A model generated the notes under the pieces. That model did not search any database. It was not told where the DNA came from and saw only the letters and a list, made by a program, of their open reading frames with translations. A DNA stretch of 64,000 nucleotides from Dirofilaria immitis (lineage: Eukaryota > Nematoda > Chromadorea > Rhabditida > Onchocercidae), in assembly GCA_024305405.1 (NCBI GenBank), contig JAKNDB010000107.1, positions 1-64,000 of the forward strand, read 5' to 3'. Positions within the stretch are counted from its first letter, which is position 1, and each line of letters begins with the position of its first letter. Both the position numbers and the translations under genes were made by a program. This document shows positions 1 through 21,000 of the stretch, in pieces.

Positions 1-513
1 CTCCAACTGGCCGAGTGTTTATATGTACAGTTATTCCTGCATTAAATTCTGTGTTACAAATTTTAGTCAATGAGTTTCACATTATTTACTACATTAGAGA
101 ACATTTTAATATTATTTTTGTTTAGTTATACAAGTTGTAAAAACTTTCCTGTATAATATCTGCAGCTGATCTCCAGTAGGAATAACATGTTATGCTTATG
201 ATATTAGTGAGGAATACATATTTTGCCAATACTGATTGGATGATCTTTATTTTTCAATGCTAATTCTTTAGAAAAATGTTTGTTAGAAAAAATTTCTTCT
301 CAAGATCGAATCCTTTATGGGACACGCGCAATCATAGAGGGCAGATAATGCCATTTCTTTGATGTAATTCTGTCGCATACTTTTAAATTTTTAGGAAGAA
401 TGTTCATGAACATGAATTTCATTTATTCTTTCTTCGTCATCATTCAATTATGCAGCATTCAAATGGTAAGTTAATTTAAAAAATAATATAACACTATCTT
501 AACGGAGTACGAG

Positions 514-1269
<756 letters not shown>

Positions 1270-1538
1270 ACATTGAAAAGTAGTGATAAGAAGTAACTTG
1301 CTTAAATTTGCAAACTTTTTCGGAATATTTAAATTTAAAAAAAAAAAGCAATATATAATTATATTATTTTCTCTAAAATAATTTTTAATTACTATTTACC
1401 CAAAATATTGTAAAAAGAAGTTTTGTGATCATAATTGAATTAGCATTATTTAAGTTATCGGAAAAAATAATAAATCAAACTTTGCGATAAACTTTCTAAA
1501 ATTTGATCAATGAGATAATAGAAAGATAAGAGAGCATA

Positions 1539-1918
1539 TGCAGTAAAAAATTCAGTCAAAAATTCGTGCTGAACAATCATAATCGAGTACATACAAGAGA
1601 AAGATTTTTCGGGTCAATACATAGGGTAAAAAATTTAAACAAAAAAAAACGCTGAGCAAACATAATTGGATACATGCAACTAATAAACCGTTTAAGTGCA
1701 ATCTATGCAGTAAAGAATTTAATCAACATAGCAATTTGAATGAGCATAAGCGGACGCATTTAAACGAAAGAATATTAGAGTGTGATAAATACGATAAAAA
1801 ATTCAAAGGAAGCAACGGTCCGAGTACACATAAGCGAATATATATCTGCAAGGAACAATTCGAATACGATAAAGAATTCAGTCGAAATAATGATTTGCTA
1901 AAATATAAAAAGCAATAA
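1539..1918 (+). pseudogene. Degenerate C2H2 zinc-finger remnant, copy 1
   Basis: Downstream of the main finger cluster, frames still recall fingers: CSKKFSQ with a following HNRVHT, then KPFKCNLC with NEHKRTH (around 1690-1755), then CDKYDKKF and later motifs missing key Cys/His residues, ending at TAA 1916-1918. A stop lies near 1653. The spacing and residues decay progressively, as in an old finger array losing constraint. It is probably a 3' extension of the zinc-finger gene at 514-1269, about 270 bp away, now non-functional. Confidence 0.55.
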
Positions 1919-3151
1919 AAAGAATCAACTGAAAGGCCTTATCCGTGACGATTATACCAACAGACGATATTTTTAGCATATCTACATTAATAGATAAAAT
2001 AATTTTATATACATGACTGTAAGCACTGTTTTGTCTTTTATGCTTTATTAATTGCTGCTTGATTGATTGCTAAAAATAATTATTAAAATTAAGTGAAAAA
2101 TTTTTAATTGTCATTAGATTAGATTCCTATAATGCATTTATTTCATCACTCAAATTTTTATACATTATTTCATACTATAAAATTCCATTTTTTATCACAT
2201 CTATCTATTTACTGGTCGTTATAATTTTCCATTTGCAAATCAAAAACACCGGTGAAAGATCTATAAGTTTTGTCCCATTCGAAATTTATTGTTATTTTGT
2301 TTATTGAAAATCAGTTTTCAGTTCTTCAGTGATTTGCAAATTTTAATCAAATATGCTGTCCAATGAAATTCGATTGAAAGATATTATCCAGTTTATAAAA
2401 AGGAAACATTTAGTTTTCGAGTTTAAACTTTTCGTTGTGCTTTATTCTATTAAAGCTGATATGTAATAAGATGATATGATATGAAATACCTGAAATACCG
2501 TAATAATATGAATATTAAGAAAATCCGTACATATTTCTTTTTTTTTCTTATACCATTCTCAGTAGTACTTATAAATTTGAGGAACCTTGAAGTTGTTGAA
2601 CGTAACTTTTCTACTGATAAACTGATTTGTGACACAAATATACGTACAACGCAATTTCTGTTGAAATTGTTGTCGTCTTCTACATAAAATAACGAATTTT
2701 AAAGTTTTTTAGAAGCATCTCTTGTAAGTGAATTAGATTAATAAATTTTTATCAATAAAGGAGAAAGTAAAAGCGTAAAATCTTTTAAAAATAAACAAAT
2801 TATCTAGTAGCAAAGTGATTGCAAATGAAAGGCATAGATGTAAAATAACTAATCATAACACAATGGTAGACAATTAAGCGGTCTCAAAAAGATAGAATTC
2901 TGTCCGATATCACTCATCGAAAAAACTGAAAAAAATAAAGAATTTAAAAATTGATGATTCTTCTCCGTCTTTTTATAATGAAAAATAATTTATGATTTTA
3001 GAGAATTGCGCTACACATATATTTGTGGACTGTTTATGATTCTGTCTGTGATTCTTCATTCTAATGTTTTTTGTGCCATTAGTCATCCAAATATAATTGA
3101 ATAAAAATGAAATAGATCAAATAAAATAGAATAATACTGTCATATTAATTT

Positions 3152-7815
<4,664 letters not shown>

Positions 7816-10800
7816 CATAAAGGTGAATATATCGATGTAAATTTTTTTTCTTGTCGGCAAATTTTAATTTTTACAAAACTCCATGTTAATATGAATGAAA
7901 TCTTTGCAATGTATGTTACATTCTTAGAATACAGATAAAATATGCAAATTCATAATTATAATCAAGTAATCCAGTGAGCTCAGAGGATCTAGCAATTCTT
8001 TGAATTTGCAAAGTATCATCTTGTTTCAATGTTTATGGAACTCAAAATTATTGGAACTTGAAAGCATCATAAACTTTTCAGTTTATGTTTTAAAGAATCG
8101 CACAATTTTCAGTTTTTATGTTAGTTTTAACTTTAATTTGGACGAAAATTATTAACTACATTAATTACTCATCTTTTTTAAACATATCGCTTTACAAGTT
8201 CAGTACCTCAGAGAACTAACTCATGAATCGCTTCAAATTATAATTCTCTTCCATTAGACAGTCGGAAAGTCATTAATATTTTTGACTATTATTATTCTGT
8301 TAACAGATTTAATTCTTATATTTTTATGATGATTTTGTTCGTTACAATCTTGATCCCTTAAATATTGCAATTTATCTTTGCAATAATAAAAGTTAAATAT
8401 CTGGTCAAATATTTGCACTAAGTATATTTTGTAGGTAAGTAAACTAAATGAGCTATTGCAGTATTTGTGTTTTTAATCACCGATGTTTTTAGAGCATTTA
8501 TATAGCACAAATTCATTTTTTCTTTTTTATAAACTTTAATTAATTGTATGGAATAAAATATATTTCCAATGTTCTTTTTGGTCTCTAACCTATATTATTT
8601 AGTATATGTTGTTTTCATTATTTGATGAATGGAGAAATATGTTTAAGGAAGAGAATTAACATAGCACATGAAATCTCTGTAGCTATTTAATTAATGAAAA
8701 GTATTTCAAATTTTAGTCAGTTGCCATATGTGATTTTTTTGTTAAGATTAATCGTCAGTATGAATTAAAGCATCATTTAATTAATTAGCATTCTTAAATA
8801 TCTGAAAAGAATGACAAAAGCTATGTTCAGAAGTAAATATTGGTTTTTTAAAAAGAGAGAATGATAATGATTGCAAATCGGATTGTTATTAAATGGTATC
8901 GCTTTTCACTGATGACCTGTAAAGATGAGTTATCGATATTACTTTTCTAATGAGTTTCAGATAATCATGATAATTATATAGTATTTACAAAAAAGGAAAG
9001 AAAAGTGTTGCAAATCTTGAAACTATAGATATTTGCTTTTAATCTTAATGGAAACATGGTTCACAAGAATGATAATTTATAAAGGAATCCATGGAACGAA
9101 ATTATTGAGCGAATTTTTTTGTCTATTGTAAGCTCTAGCAAATTTTTTAAATATTAAAAAAGCTGAAGCACTTATGATCAAATTGTGATGATAAACTTTG
9201 TTTGGGAATCATTAATTTCATTAGAGATTATAAGATACTTGCTTTTGGATACGTCTTTCCTTCAAAAAATTGTCTTTGATGTAATTAATCATGTCTTTAG
9301 TCTATATCAAATAACAATTTCATAATTATCGAAAGTTCACTCTATTAATCATCTTTCAGCGAATTCATTGTAATTTTTCCTGATTTACAATTTAGGCTTT
9401 GAAAACAGTTGACACACTTCGGATAGAATTATGTGAATAATTTTAGATTCATGTATTTTCACACATACAATCCCATGATACATATGTATTGTTGCTTTAT
9501 TTCAAAATAAAAAATTCCATAAACCTTTTCGAATTTCTTCTGTGATTCTGGAAATATGAATAGAATTCAAATTTCGGAAATCGTCTCATAATTGGATTAT
9601 TAAAAATGTTTGAGAGTTTTCAAGAAAAATTTTCGACAGAATTTTTGGAAGTCATATATCAAGATTACATAGCGGGACAAAACAGAGTGACATTGATATA
9701 TCAATGAGCTTTTGACGTATCAATTTGGAAAATCGCATTGGATATAATATATATATATATATACACTTATTTAAACGGATACTGCTGGCTGTCTATTTTT
9801 TCATAGATTAAAAAATAAATAAATAATTTAAGTGACATTGCATAGCTGCCAAATGCTTATATTTCTAGCAGTATTATAATTAATACAGTATTATAATTAA
9901 TATACATGCATTATACTCAGCAATTTCCATCACTTCAAATAGCAGGTTTTACTGTTTTTCTGTGACTGTGAATCATGATTAGTTTTCCTACACTTGTATC
10001 TTTGATTTTAATTTTTTTAGCATTAGATAATTTGATTTTCTTTTCAAAAACTTTACTTTTTTGTGTATATATTGCTCATTTCCTAAAAAAATTCATTAAT
10101 CTGAATCCATTTATAAACACTTCCAAAAAACCATTGAAGTTTTTTTATATCAGAATATGAGAAAAGTTATTTCAACAGAAGTTGTGTCTATATTGAAAGC
10201 TATAAATCAGCTTATAAACAGAAAAGTTATGCTCAGCGACTTCAAGGTTCTGTAAATTTACATTATTGAGAATGTTTCCGAAAACTCAGTGTGGAAAAAA
10301 GAGTGTGCGTTGATTTCCGTCAAATTCAACTATGGCAAGTGATGCTTCCAGCTCATTGAGAAAATGTCATTTCAATTTTACCGATATATTTATCTACTAA
10401 TTTTTCTAAGCGTTTTTTTTTCAAACGGATGGAATATTCGGCATATACTAATGCAATCAACTATTACAAATTTCATCTTTTCATAATTTCATCTTTTCAT
10501 CCATCTCTAAAAATAAGTTTAAATTTAGATAAAAATTTGCAAACCCGAGCAAAAACATTGATGAAACCATTTCAACGTTGCTTTTTCATCAACTACAAAT
10601 TTTCAAATCGATTATATTAAATTTTAAACACACTACACATACATCAAATTTAAAAATAAGTTTAAATTTAATGAAGAATTCTCAAATTTTCAAATCTAAG
10701 CAAAAAGTTGATGAAATCACTTTGACATACATAATTAATATGATTTTCTTCTTCCGCTAATATGGTCTTATTTACAAGGTATAAATAAATTGAAATGAAA

Positions 10801-10979
10801 TGAAATTATGGGAAATATGTATGACTGCTTTGCATAAATTATTTTAAACAGTACAGTAACAGCAATTCAAATAAATTCTTTTCATATAAAGAATTAAACA
10901 GTGGCATTAAACATTGACCGAATAATCTCACTCTTTCTTATTACAAGGGATTACTATTTCTGTTGTACATAGATTAACA
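7816..10979. other. Apparently non-coding spacer
   Basis: No exon-like stretch recognised on either strand. It holds an (AT)n tract near 9748-9763, an 18-base direct duplication near 9868-9904 (unit ending TATAATTAATA), and AT-rich open frames at 9975-10160, 10429-10620 and 10578-10760 of low complexity that look like chance. Confidence 0.6.
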
Positions 10980-11492
10980 CTCCAACTGGCCGAGTGTTTA
11001 TATGTACAGTTATTCCTGCATTAAATTCTGTGTTACAAATTTTAGTCAATGAGTTTCACATTATTTACTACATTAGAGAACATTTTAATATTATTTTTGT
11101 TTAGTTATACAAGTTGTAAAAACTTTCCTGTATAATATCTGCAGCTGATCTCCAGTAGGAATAACATGTTATGCTTATGATATTAGTGAGGAATACATAT
11201 TTTGCCAATACTGATTGGATGATCTTTATTTTTCAATGCTAATTCTTTAGAAAAATGTTTGTTAGAAAAAATTTCTTCTCAAGATCGAATCCTTTATGGG
11301 ACACGCGCAATCATAGAGGGCAGATAATGCCATTTCTTTGATGTAATTCTGTCGCATACTTTTAAATTTTTAGGAAGAATGTTCATGAACATGAATTTCA
11401 TTTATTCTTTCTTCGTCATCATTCAATTATGCAGCATTCAAATGGTAAGTTAATTTAAAAAATAATATAACACTATCTTAACGGAGTACGAG

Positions 11493-12248
<756 letters not shown>

Positions 12249-12516
12249 ACATTGAAAAGTAGTGATAAGAAGTAACTTGCTTAAATTTGCAAACTTTTTC
12301 GGAATATTTAAATTTAAAAAAAAAAGCAATATATAATTATATTATTTTCTCTAAAATAATTTTTAATTACTATTTACCCAAAATATTGTAAAAAGAAGTT
12401 TTGTGATCATAATTGAATTAGCATTATTTAAGTTATCGGAAAAAATAATAAATCAAACTTTGCGATAAACTTTCTAAAATTTGATCAATGAGATAATAGA
12501 AAGATAAGAGAGCATA

Positions 12517-12894
12517 TGCAGTAAAAAATTCAGTCAAAAATTCGTGCTGAACAATCATAATCAGTACATACAAGAGAAAGATTTTTCGGGTCAATACATA
12601 GGGTAAAAAATTTAAACAAAAAAAACGCTGAGCAAACATAATTGGATACATGCAACTAATAAACCGTTTAAGTGCAATCTATGCAGTAAAGAATTTAATC
12701 AACATAGCAATTTGAATGAGCATAAGCGGACGCATTTAAACGAAAGAATATTAGAGTGTGATAAATACGATAAAAAATTCAAAGGAAGCAACGGTCCGAG
12801 TACACATAAGCGAATATATATCTGCAAGGAACAATTCGAATACGATAAAGAATTCAGTCGAAATAATGATTTGCTAAAATATAAAAAGCAATAA
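12517..12894 (+). pseudogene. Degenerate C2H2 zinc-finger remnant, copy 2
   Basis: Counterpart of 1539-1918, two bases shorter (one G lost near 12562, one A lost in the A-run near 12618). The frame with KPFKCNLC and NEHKRTH is retained and ends at TAA 12892-12894. Confidence 0.55.
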
Positions 12895-14154
12895 AAAGAA
12901 TCAACTGAAAGGCCTTATCCGTGACGATTATACCAACAGACGATATTTTTAGCATATCTACATTAATAGATAAAATAATTTTATATACATGACTGTAAGC
13001 ACTGTTTTGTCTTTTATGCTTTATTAATTGCTGCTTGATTGATTGCTAAAAATAATTATTAAAATTAAGTGAAAAATTTTTAATTGTCATTAGATTAGAT
13101 TCCTATAATGCATTTATTTCATCACTCAAATTTTTATACATTATTTCATACTATAAAATTCCATTTTTTATCACATCTATCTATTTACTGGTCGTTATAA
13201 TTTTCCATTTGCAAATCAAAAACACCGGTGAAAGATCTATAAGTTTTGTCCCATTCGAAATTTATTGTTATTTTGTTTATTGAAAATCAGTTTTCAGTTC
13301 TTCAGTGATTTGCAAATTTTAATCAAATATGCTGTCCAATGAAATTCGATTGAAAGATATTATCCAGTTTATAAAAGGAAACATTTAGTTTTCGAGTTTA
13401 AACTTTTCGTTGTGCTTTATTCTATTAAAGCTGATATGTAATAAGATGATATGATATGAAATACCTGAAATACCGTAATAATATGAATATTAAGAAAATC
13501 CGTACATATTTCTTTTTTTTTTCTTATACCATTCTCAGTAGTACTTATAAATTTGAGGAACCTTGAAGTTGTTGAACGTAACTTTTCTACTGATAAACTG
13601 ATTTGTGACACAAATATACGTACAACGCAATTTCTGTTGAAATTGTTGTCGTCTTCTACATAAAATAACGAATTTTAAAGTTTTTTAGAAGCATCTCTTG
13701 TAAGTGAATTAGATTAATAAATTTTTATCAATAAAGGAGAAAGTAAAAGCGTAAAATCTTTTAAAAATAAACAAATTATCTAGTAGCAAAGTGATTGCAA
13801 ATGAAAGGCATAGATGTAAAATAACTAATCATAACACAATGGTAGACAATTAAGCGGTCTCAAAAAGATAGAATTCTGTCCGATATCACTCATCGAAAAA
13901 ACTGAAAAAAATAAAGAATTTAAAAATTGATGATTCTTCTCCGTCTTTTTATAATGAAAAATAATTTATGATTTTAGAGAATTGCGCTACACATATATTT
14001 GTGGACTGTTTATGATTCTGTCTGTGATTCTTCATTCTAATGTTTTTTGTGCCATTAGTCATCCAAATATAATTGAATAAAAATGAAATAGATCAAATAA
14101 AATAGAATAATACTGTCATATTTGGATACTAAATTATAATTCTAGTAATTTCAG

Positions 14155-15013
14155 AGCTAAACACATCAAAAATGAGGGCTCTCCAAAAAAGAAAAGAAAA
14201 TTAAGAATCGAAAGAAACCAATGATCTAAAGAATCTTTACTGAAAAATCCATCCCCTGATCGATCAGTTTCCTCTATTCATTTATTTCGTAATTCAAATT
14301 CTACTGCACTTGAATCCAAATAAAAAAAACTTTTGGATGAGAATTTGATAAATTTCAATTCCAAGCCTACCTATTTGTTTGTGATATTTTTTCTTATTTT
14401 CGAATACATTATTTTTCAGATAAATTGATAAGCTGACGAAAATTGTAAACTGTTATCTAAGCTAATTAACTATAGGTATGTACAAAATCATGTATTTCTA
14501 GCAAATTAATAGATGAAGCAATGTAATATCAAAGATCTATGCGTTCAAAAAATTATTCTCAAAATTTTCCACTTTATTGATAAATCGCTAAAATTATCAC
14601 TTATGCTTCTGGGAAATGGTATAATAATTTTCACTAATTCCACGTCTCTCCCATCCGGAAAATATACAAAACTTTCGAATATGGCAGTCAAATGATCGAG
14701 CGATTATCGATCGGTTCTATCAGTGATATTATTATAAAATATATTCATATAGTATATGGCTCAATAAAAAATAAGGATAATCAATAAATTAATACTTCCT
14801 ATAAATACCATAAATACCAGAATTCAATGAACTAAAGTTAGAAATAACCTGGATATTGATGTCAGGGAAAAAGAAATCTTGAAATTCAATGCAGATAAAA
14901 GCAATGCAGAAAAATTGAATCCCAGAAACCTCCAGCAAATTCTAAGTCTTTGTCAAAGAAGAATTCAAGGATCGAAAAAGATCGATATAATTTATAATTC
15001 AAGAAGCCTATAA
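14155..15013 (+). pseudogene. Decayed coding frame, unidentified
   Basis: After an acceptor-like TTTCAG at 14149-14154, one frame reads protein-like for about 75 codons and is interrupted only by TGA at 14222 and a TAA near 14322. It contains an SV40-type basic cluster PKKKRKL and then Ser/Asn-rich text. A second open stretch of about 60 codons lies at roughly 14833-15013 (contains KLNPRNLQQILSL), also without a clear start or splice context. Together they suggest remains of a Lys-rich, possibly nuclear protein. No family is recognised and chance openness cannot be excluded. Confidence 0.3.
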
Positions 15014-18000
15014 ATTATTCAATTCGGTAATTTCAACAATGGTATGCATACGTAATAAGAAATCACATTTCATTAAAATACTTAGATATTTGAAATTATG
15101 ATGAAAATGATAAATAATTGTAATGGACTGGCTGAATAAGAAGACATAAATTCTTCACTCCAGAGGTTATTTCCGATTCTGTTCCAGTAATATGTCTTTT
15201 AAATTAAGTTCTTTTGAATTTGATGGCATCAATCCTTTTTTTGTTCTGTTGGATTCATAGAAATTTTCGTGAAAGATTTTAAAAATTCATGCAAAAGAAA
15301 ACGTGAAAAAAAATTAAGGGCAATTCAAAAAATAAGTTGATTGAAGTTGTTCGAACCAGGTTGAATTAAACTGGATCGAATCTAATCAATTAAAGGCGAT
15401 TAATTGTATGATATAAATTGTCGCGAAATATTATTGATCATGCCATATCATATCATATCACGTATCATAACCACAGAATTCAAACATTCTAGCATAATGA
15501 ATTTACTTTTTCTAGCAAACTGTCTTTACTACGAAATTTAAGAAAACGAATAAATCTCTTTTATGAAAAATTATGTTGAATTTGAAAATTTCATTTAATT
15601 TAGATATTACATTAAATCATATGAATCAGGAAAAATACTGAGATGAAGTGAAATATTAACAGAATTCCATTCCATCAATGAATCTATAAAACATCAGAAT
15701 ATGTAATGATTCAGAAAAAAAAATGAAATTTCTTGTGCAATATTCGAGGTTTATAGTTAATGATATCACTAAACAAATTTTTAAAATAACTTGAATTTAC
15801 GATGAAAAATATAAACCATGCTTTAAAAATTGCAAAGATTAGGTTTAAATTTGGACAGCATTGTTTAGTAGTTGGCTTTTCTAAATAATGGACGGAATTT
15901 TGAAAAAAGCTTTATGGTTTAAGCTTTTTATGATTTAGTAATAAAACCGATTTGTTTAACTTTAATTGCTGATTTAACTTGATATTCGTTCAGCTCATAT
16001 AAAGAATAACTATTTGGTAAAAATAAAGAATAAATCTTGCTGATTACTAGCTATTAAATTATTTCATTTATTTACTTTAATTCCATATAATATAGATAAA
16101 ATATAAACATATTAAAATTGGAAACTGATTATATTAATTTTCTGAATTTCTTCCAAAGTTGGTTCCTCTGATCTTAGACCATTTTGTAGTCAACATAAGT
16201 TATATAATGCAAGGGATGATGTCAAGAAATTATGAGATGGAAAAATCTTGGCATTTTTAGCAATATTATATTCTTACAATTTCTATTCATATGAGAAAAG
16301 GAAATTTATTAAAGTTAAAAAACAATAATTATCGATTGCGGATGGGAGTTGATTAAGATGTCTTTCTTCTTTTTCGAGAATGAAAGAGAATGATAAAATA
16401 ATTCATATTACAATTGACAAAACATGCAAGCTCAAGTCGAGAAACAAATGAAAATTAAAATATGAATAATTGTTTTCAAAATTAATAGCTCAAATTTTCA
16501 ATTTAAGTTATTATTTATGATATAAACTAAAACGCTTCATTCTTTAAGGAATATAAAGAAATCCCGTGGAAAGGAGTTATTATTGAGAGTTTGAATTAAG
16601 CATAAGAGTTTTCCAGAAATTTATGAGGAGACAACTTTGATGAGGGAAAAAATAGAGGCTTAATGTTTGAAGAGGAAATTTTAAAGGAAAAGTTATGAGC
16701 TTTGTAGGAAAACTTGACGGAAACAGAATGTGACGAAAATAATTGCTTTGAGCATGGCGATTAAACTTTGCAGAAAAGTTGTTTGGATCGCTTTTTAACA
16801 TTCATTATTCATATTTCAGTTTTCTTTTTTATATTTACTACCTTTGATCGGAATAAAAAACAAAATTGATAAATTGCAATCAAATAACAAAGAAATTACT
16901 CTTATTCGATTACAATGATATTAGCTTAAGTCGAGAAATTGAGTTAAAAAATAAGAGATGGAATAATTGTTGATTTTTAAAGAAGAATTTATAATTTTCT
17001 TAAATGCATCTAAATATCATAGAATGATGCATCTTTTTTTATTATTACAGTAATTACCTATAGATATTTATTTATTTTATTGAATATTTCGAAAGTAAAA
17101 TGCAAAGTTGTTATTCATTTTAACAACTTAAAAGAATATGTTCAAATGTTTATTTCCAGTGAAATAAACATTGCAAGCATTTAAACATCAAGAACTGCAA
17201 AAGTGTTATTTCATCAATTTTTGAGATCAATTAAGAAGATTCTGCTTCTGCCAAAAATGGGAACTAATCATAGCTTAATTATAATATAGTAAGCTTGGAA
17301 ATTTTTTTTTTTACATTCTCATTAATTAAACACAATTTTCTTTTATTTTATGAATAGGACAGAAACATTTTCAAAGTATAAATTACTTAATAGATCACAT
17401 ATTTTGCTTAATGCTATTTTAATTGTTATTATTATAAAATAAGACAATTTTATTGCCATTAAAATCTAGCAGTTATTACAACAGTTTCTTATTTTTATCA
17501 AATTCTTGCAATCATTATTATAATATTGTTAATCTTTAAATTCTTTTCACCATCCTTGCTATGATCGAATATGATTATAATACATTAGTACTAATGAGCC
17601 AGATTAAATAATACTTCATTTTTATTTATTTCGTTCAATAAGCGAAATAAAATATCCTATAACTATCTAGAAATAAGAAAGACAAATTAGATCGAGCCGA
17701 GAATAAGCAACAAATATCAATTTTGAAGACGGAAAAAGAGGAATGTGTAATACTTTTGTTTTTTCTAAAATTTCCGACAAGAAACTTTTTGAGAGACAAT
17801 CTTTTATTCCTGTCATCATATTCTTTCCATTGCATCTGTTATTTGCCATGAATCGAGATGATTGCAAAAATGTTTGTTCTAAAATAGTCATTGATTGATA
17901 CTTCTTGTAAACATGAATCTGGTGAATACGTTTCAGCAGTAACATTAAGAGAACATATTGTATCAATTGATTATTATGTATTACATTGTGATGATTGAGA

Positions 18001-21000
18001 TTTGCTAAATCGTTTAAACCAGGTCGAACAGGATCTCCACGAAGATAATTATCATTGGAAAAAAATTATGTTTTTCATTTTGTCTAACTTATTTTGGCCA
18101 AGATCGCAGTTTGTCAGTTTTGTAACACCTCACTTGCCAAAGATATAAATGATAAGTTCGATTTATCCAGAACAAGAAGTATAATGAACCAAGCCAAAAA
18201 TTCACAAATATTGGCTAGATGAATTTTGCGGGATGATGAATTTGCTAAGCTAATAAAAAAATATGAGTAAAAGTGATATTTGTATAAAATTTTTCAGAAT
18301 TATATTTAATTGGAAAGGAAGAGCAGAAGGCAACAATGAAGAGAAACTGAAGAGCAAAAGAGCCAAAAATTCAAAACCAAAAGAAACACATTGCTACTTC
18401 AATCGGCTTCATATAGGAAATTTCTCTTCTTATCGATGAAGGAGGAAGGAAGAAGGCATAGGTGAAGCAGTAACTTAGCTAACAAGCAATAAAACAATAA
18501 ACCTGATATTTCTCATGTTAACTTAACTTATACTGCAGTAATATGAATGAGTATACAATCTTTCCTTTTTGTTACTATTATAATTTGGCTAGCTTATTTT
18601 GGCCTAGTTCGATGTACAAAGAAAAAATATGGTAAAAATAGCCAAGAAATCGAAAAGCAAGTTGATATTTTTCATGGCTTCTCCTAATAGATAGGTCATA
18701 AGCCTGCCTGTATATACATCTCTCTAGGGTATGTCTTCAGTGGAAAAAATTTTTGATGAGCCTTATCGAGTGAAAATAAATGAAATGTCCTTTGTTCCCA
18801 CTTATCCTTGTGCTTGGCTATGAAGGACATGAATTTGTCATACTTCCATTATACCGTCATCATTTTATGTTTTCTTTCAAAGCTACCCTTCTTCTATTAG
18901 TTAAATTTGTGAATTCAAAAGTATTACATTAAAATATACTCGAGATATGATTACTGTGACAAATTCAATATTACATTAAAATATACTCGAGATATGATTA
19001 CTAATCGTTTTCTCTTATCAGTTGTTAGATAGAATTGAGGAAAGGACAAAAGTATATATTGAATTTGTCACAATTGTCAAAGTAAAATATATTATGGTAT
19101 GCAAAAAACGTTAGAAATTCATTTCGCTTTGTAAATAAATATATTTTTATTTTTGGTAAAATTTTTGTCGCATGAATTTGTTTAAGTTTGCGGATTGTAA
19201 TCTCAATCAATTAACAAGCAACAAATAGAAAAATTTGAAAGACGAAAAATTTCGTTTTAAAAAAAATTAGAAGGTATTTTCGATTCCAAATGTTCGTTTT
19301 TTTTAAAAATTTTTGAAGAAAAATGATATTTGTTTATGAATTTGTAAAAAAAAAAAAAAAACAGCTATTTAAAAATGTTTATCGATCATTTTTGATCAGA
19401 GTAAGTATTACTTTGCAGAATGATTGATTGATTAAAATTTCATTTTGAATTATTTCATCGAATAAGATTTTTAAGTAAATATTTTCATGAATGAATGTTG
19501 GATAGATAGACGAGCAAGCGACATAAACAAATCACATTTTTGGTCAAAAATAAATTTCATTGGTATTTTTAATGACATGAATTGAGCTAATCGAATAATT
19601 ATCCATCTCTTTATACATTATTTATTCCAATCGACTTATTTAAATATATTCAATTTTCTTTAATTAACTTATTATCAATAATATTTTATGATAGCTCGAA
19701 TTTTATCATTCTATTCAATTTTGATACTTTTGCACAATAAATGATAAGAATAAATAGGTAAAAATAGCTATTGGATTTTACAAAAGTAATAAATAATAGT
19801 TATTTGCACGTTATATAACTAATTTTTTTATTTTTAATTTTAAATTTCAAATTCTCTTCAAGATATCATAAATTTCAGATGCAAACATTTTCTATTAATT
19901 TTATAAAGACAATATTGCTTCAATTCGTTTTATTATTTAGAAATTTTTTCAACGATTTCAAACTTTCTTATTAGTATTTTTGTTGAAATTTAAGACGAAA
20001 AATTTTTGCACATTTCGATTATTTCATTAACGAAAGCTTAAGTCATGCTCTTTTATATAAAGATTTCTATAAGAACTAATTGAATGATAGTTTATTGACA
20101 AAAACAGTGTCAAGAAAGTATATGTTGAAAGAATTATAATCTAAGCTAAATAAATATGTATGATTCAATTTGAGAATTGAATGCATCTCCTCATCAACAT
20201 CTCGCAACATTGTATCAAAAGTTAAAAAGTATAATGGACGGATTATTACTGATCGTAGATTTCATTATTTCAACTCGTTTATGACAATATCCATCTTATT
20301 ATGACAATTTTTCTTCATTAAGAATGGATTCATTCATAAATTTTATTTAGACCTGTCAAGACCCTGCTCTTTGATAATTTGTGATATTAATTGTTATTTT
20401 TGATCATATTATCTTCTTTCTGTTTTTTAGTTTGGAGGAAAAGAAGGAACATTTAATTACTCAGAATCAGCTCTATTCTCGTGATTTCATTTTGTGCATT
20501 CTTTGTACCTCCAAAAAAATATGATTAAATAGCGAGTAATTATTCAGGAAATCAATGATTTGAAATGTTTGAAAAGAGAATTCTCAAATTATATGCATTT
20601 GAAATGTTTTATTGTATTTGAAATCATTGGAATCTTTGTTTCAGCAAACTTTATGAAGATTTATTTATGTAAAGATGGATGGATAATTTGAAGAGAATCA
20701 TTGACTTCTATCACTTTTTATTATATTAGTTATAGAAATAAATATCAACGATGAGGTGACATAATCTGTTAATGACAGAGTAATTAGATGCTTTATTTTT
20801 GTAAAATTGGATTCACATTATAGATCAGATGTCATCATTCATTCCTTCATTCATTCATTCATTCATTAAATTTCCTATTACAATGTATTTCTCTGATTGT
20901 CCTAAAATTACATTATCCTTTGAAAATTTAGAAATTTTAAAAAACCTTCAAATTGATTAAATTTATCTAATGCTATTCCAATAATTGGAGCAACGGATGT

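Noticed and set aside
1..30. tRNA-like GGCCGAGT at the window start
   Set aside because: No acceptor stem, anticodon arm or T-loop (GGTTCGAAT) can be placed around it.
2450..2687. Opposed small frames of 61-68 residues in the duplicated block
   Set aside because: The minus-strand version changes length between copies because of one T-run base; neither shows a motif.
17667..17966. 99-codon minus-strand frame
   Set aside because: No motif, no splice context, composition follows the local AT bias, and an overlapping frame is equally open.
18290..18450. Plus-strand stretch KGRAEGNNEEKLKSKRAK after a TTTCAG
   Set aside because: Lys/Glu-rich text arises easily from purine-rich DNA; no partner exons or start were found.
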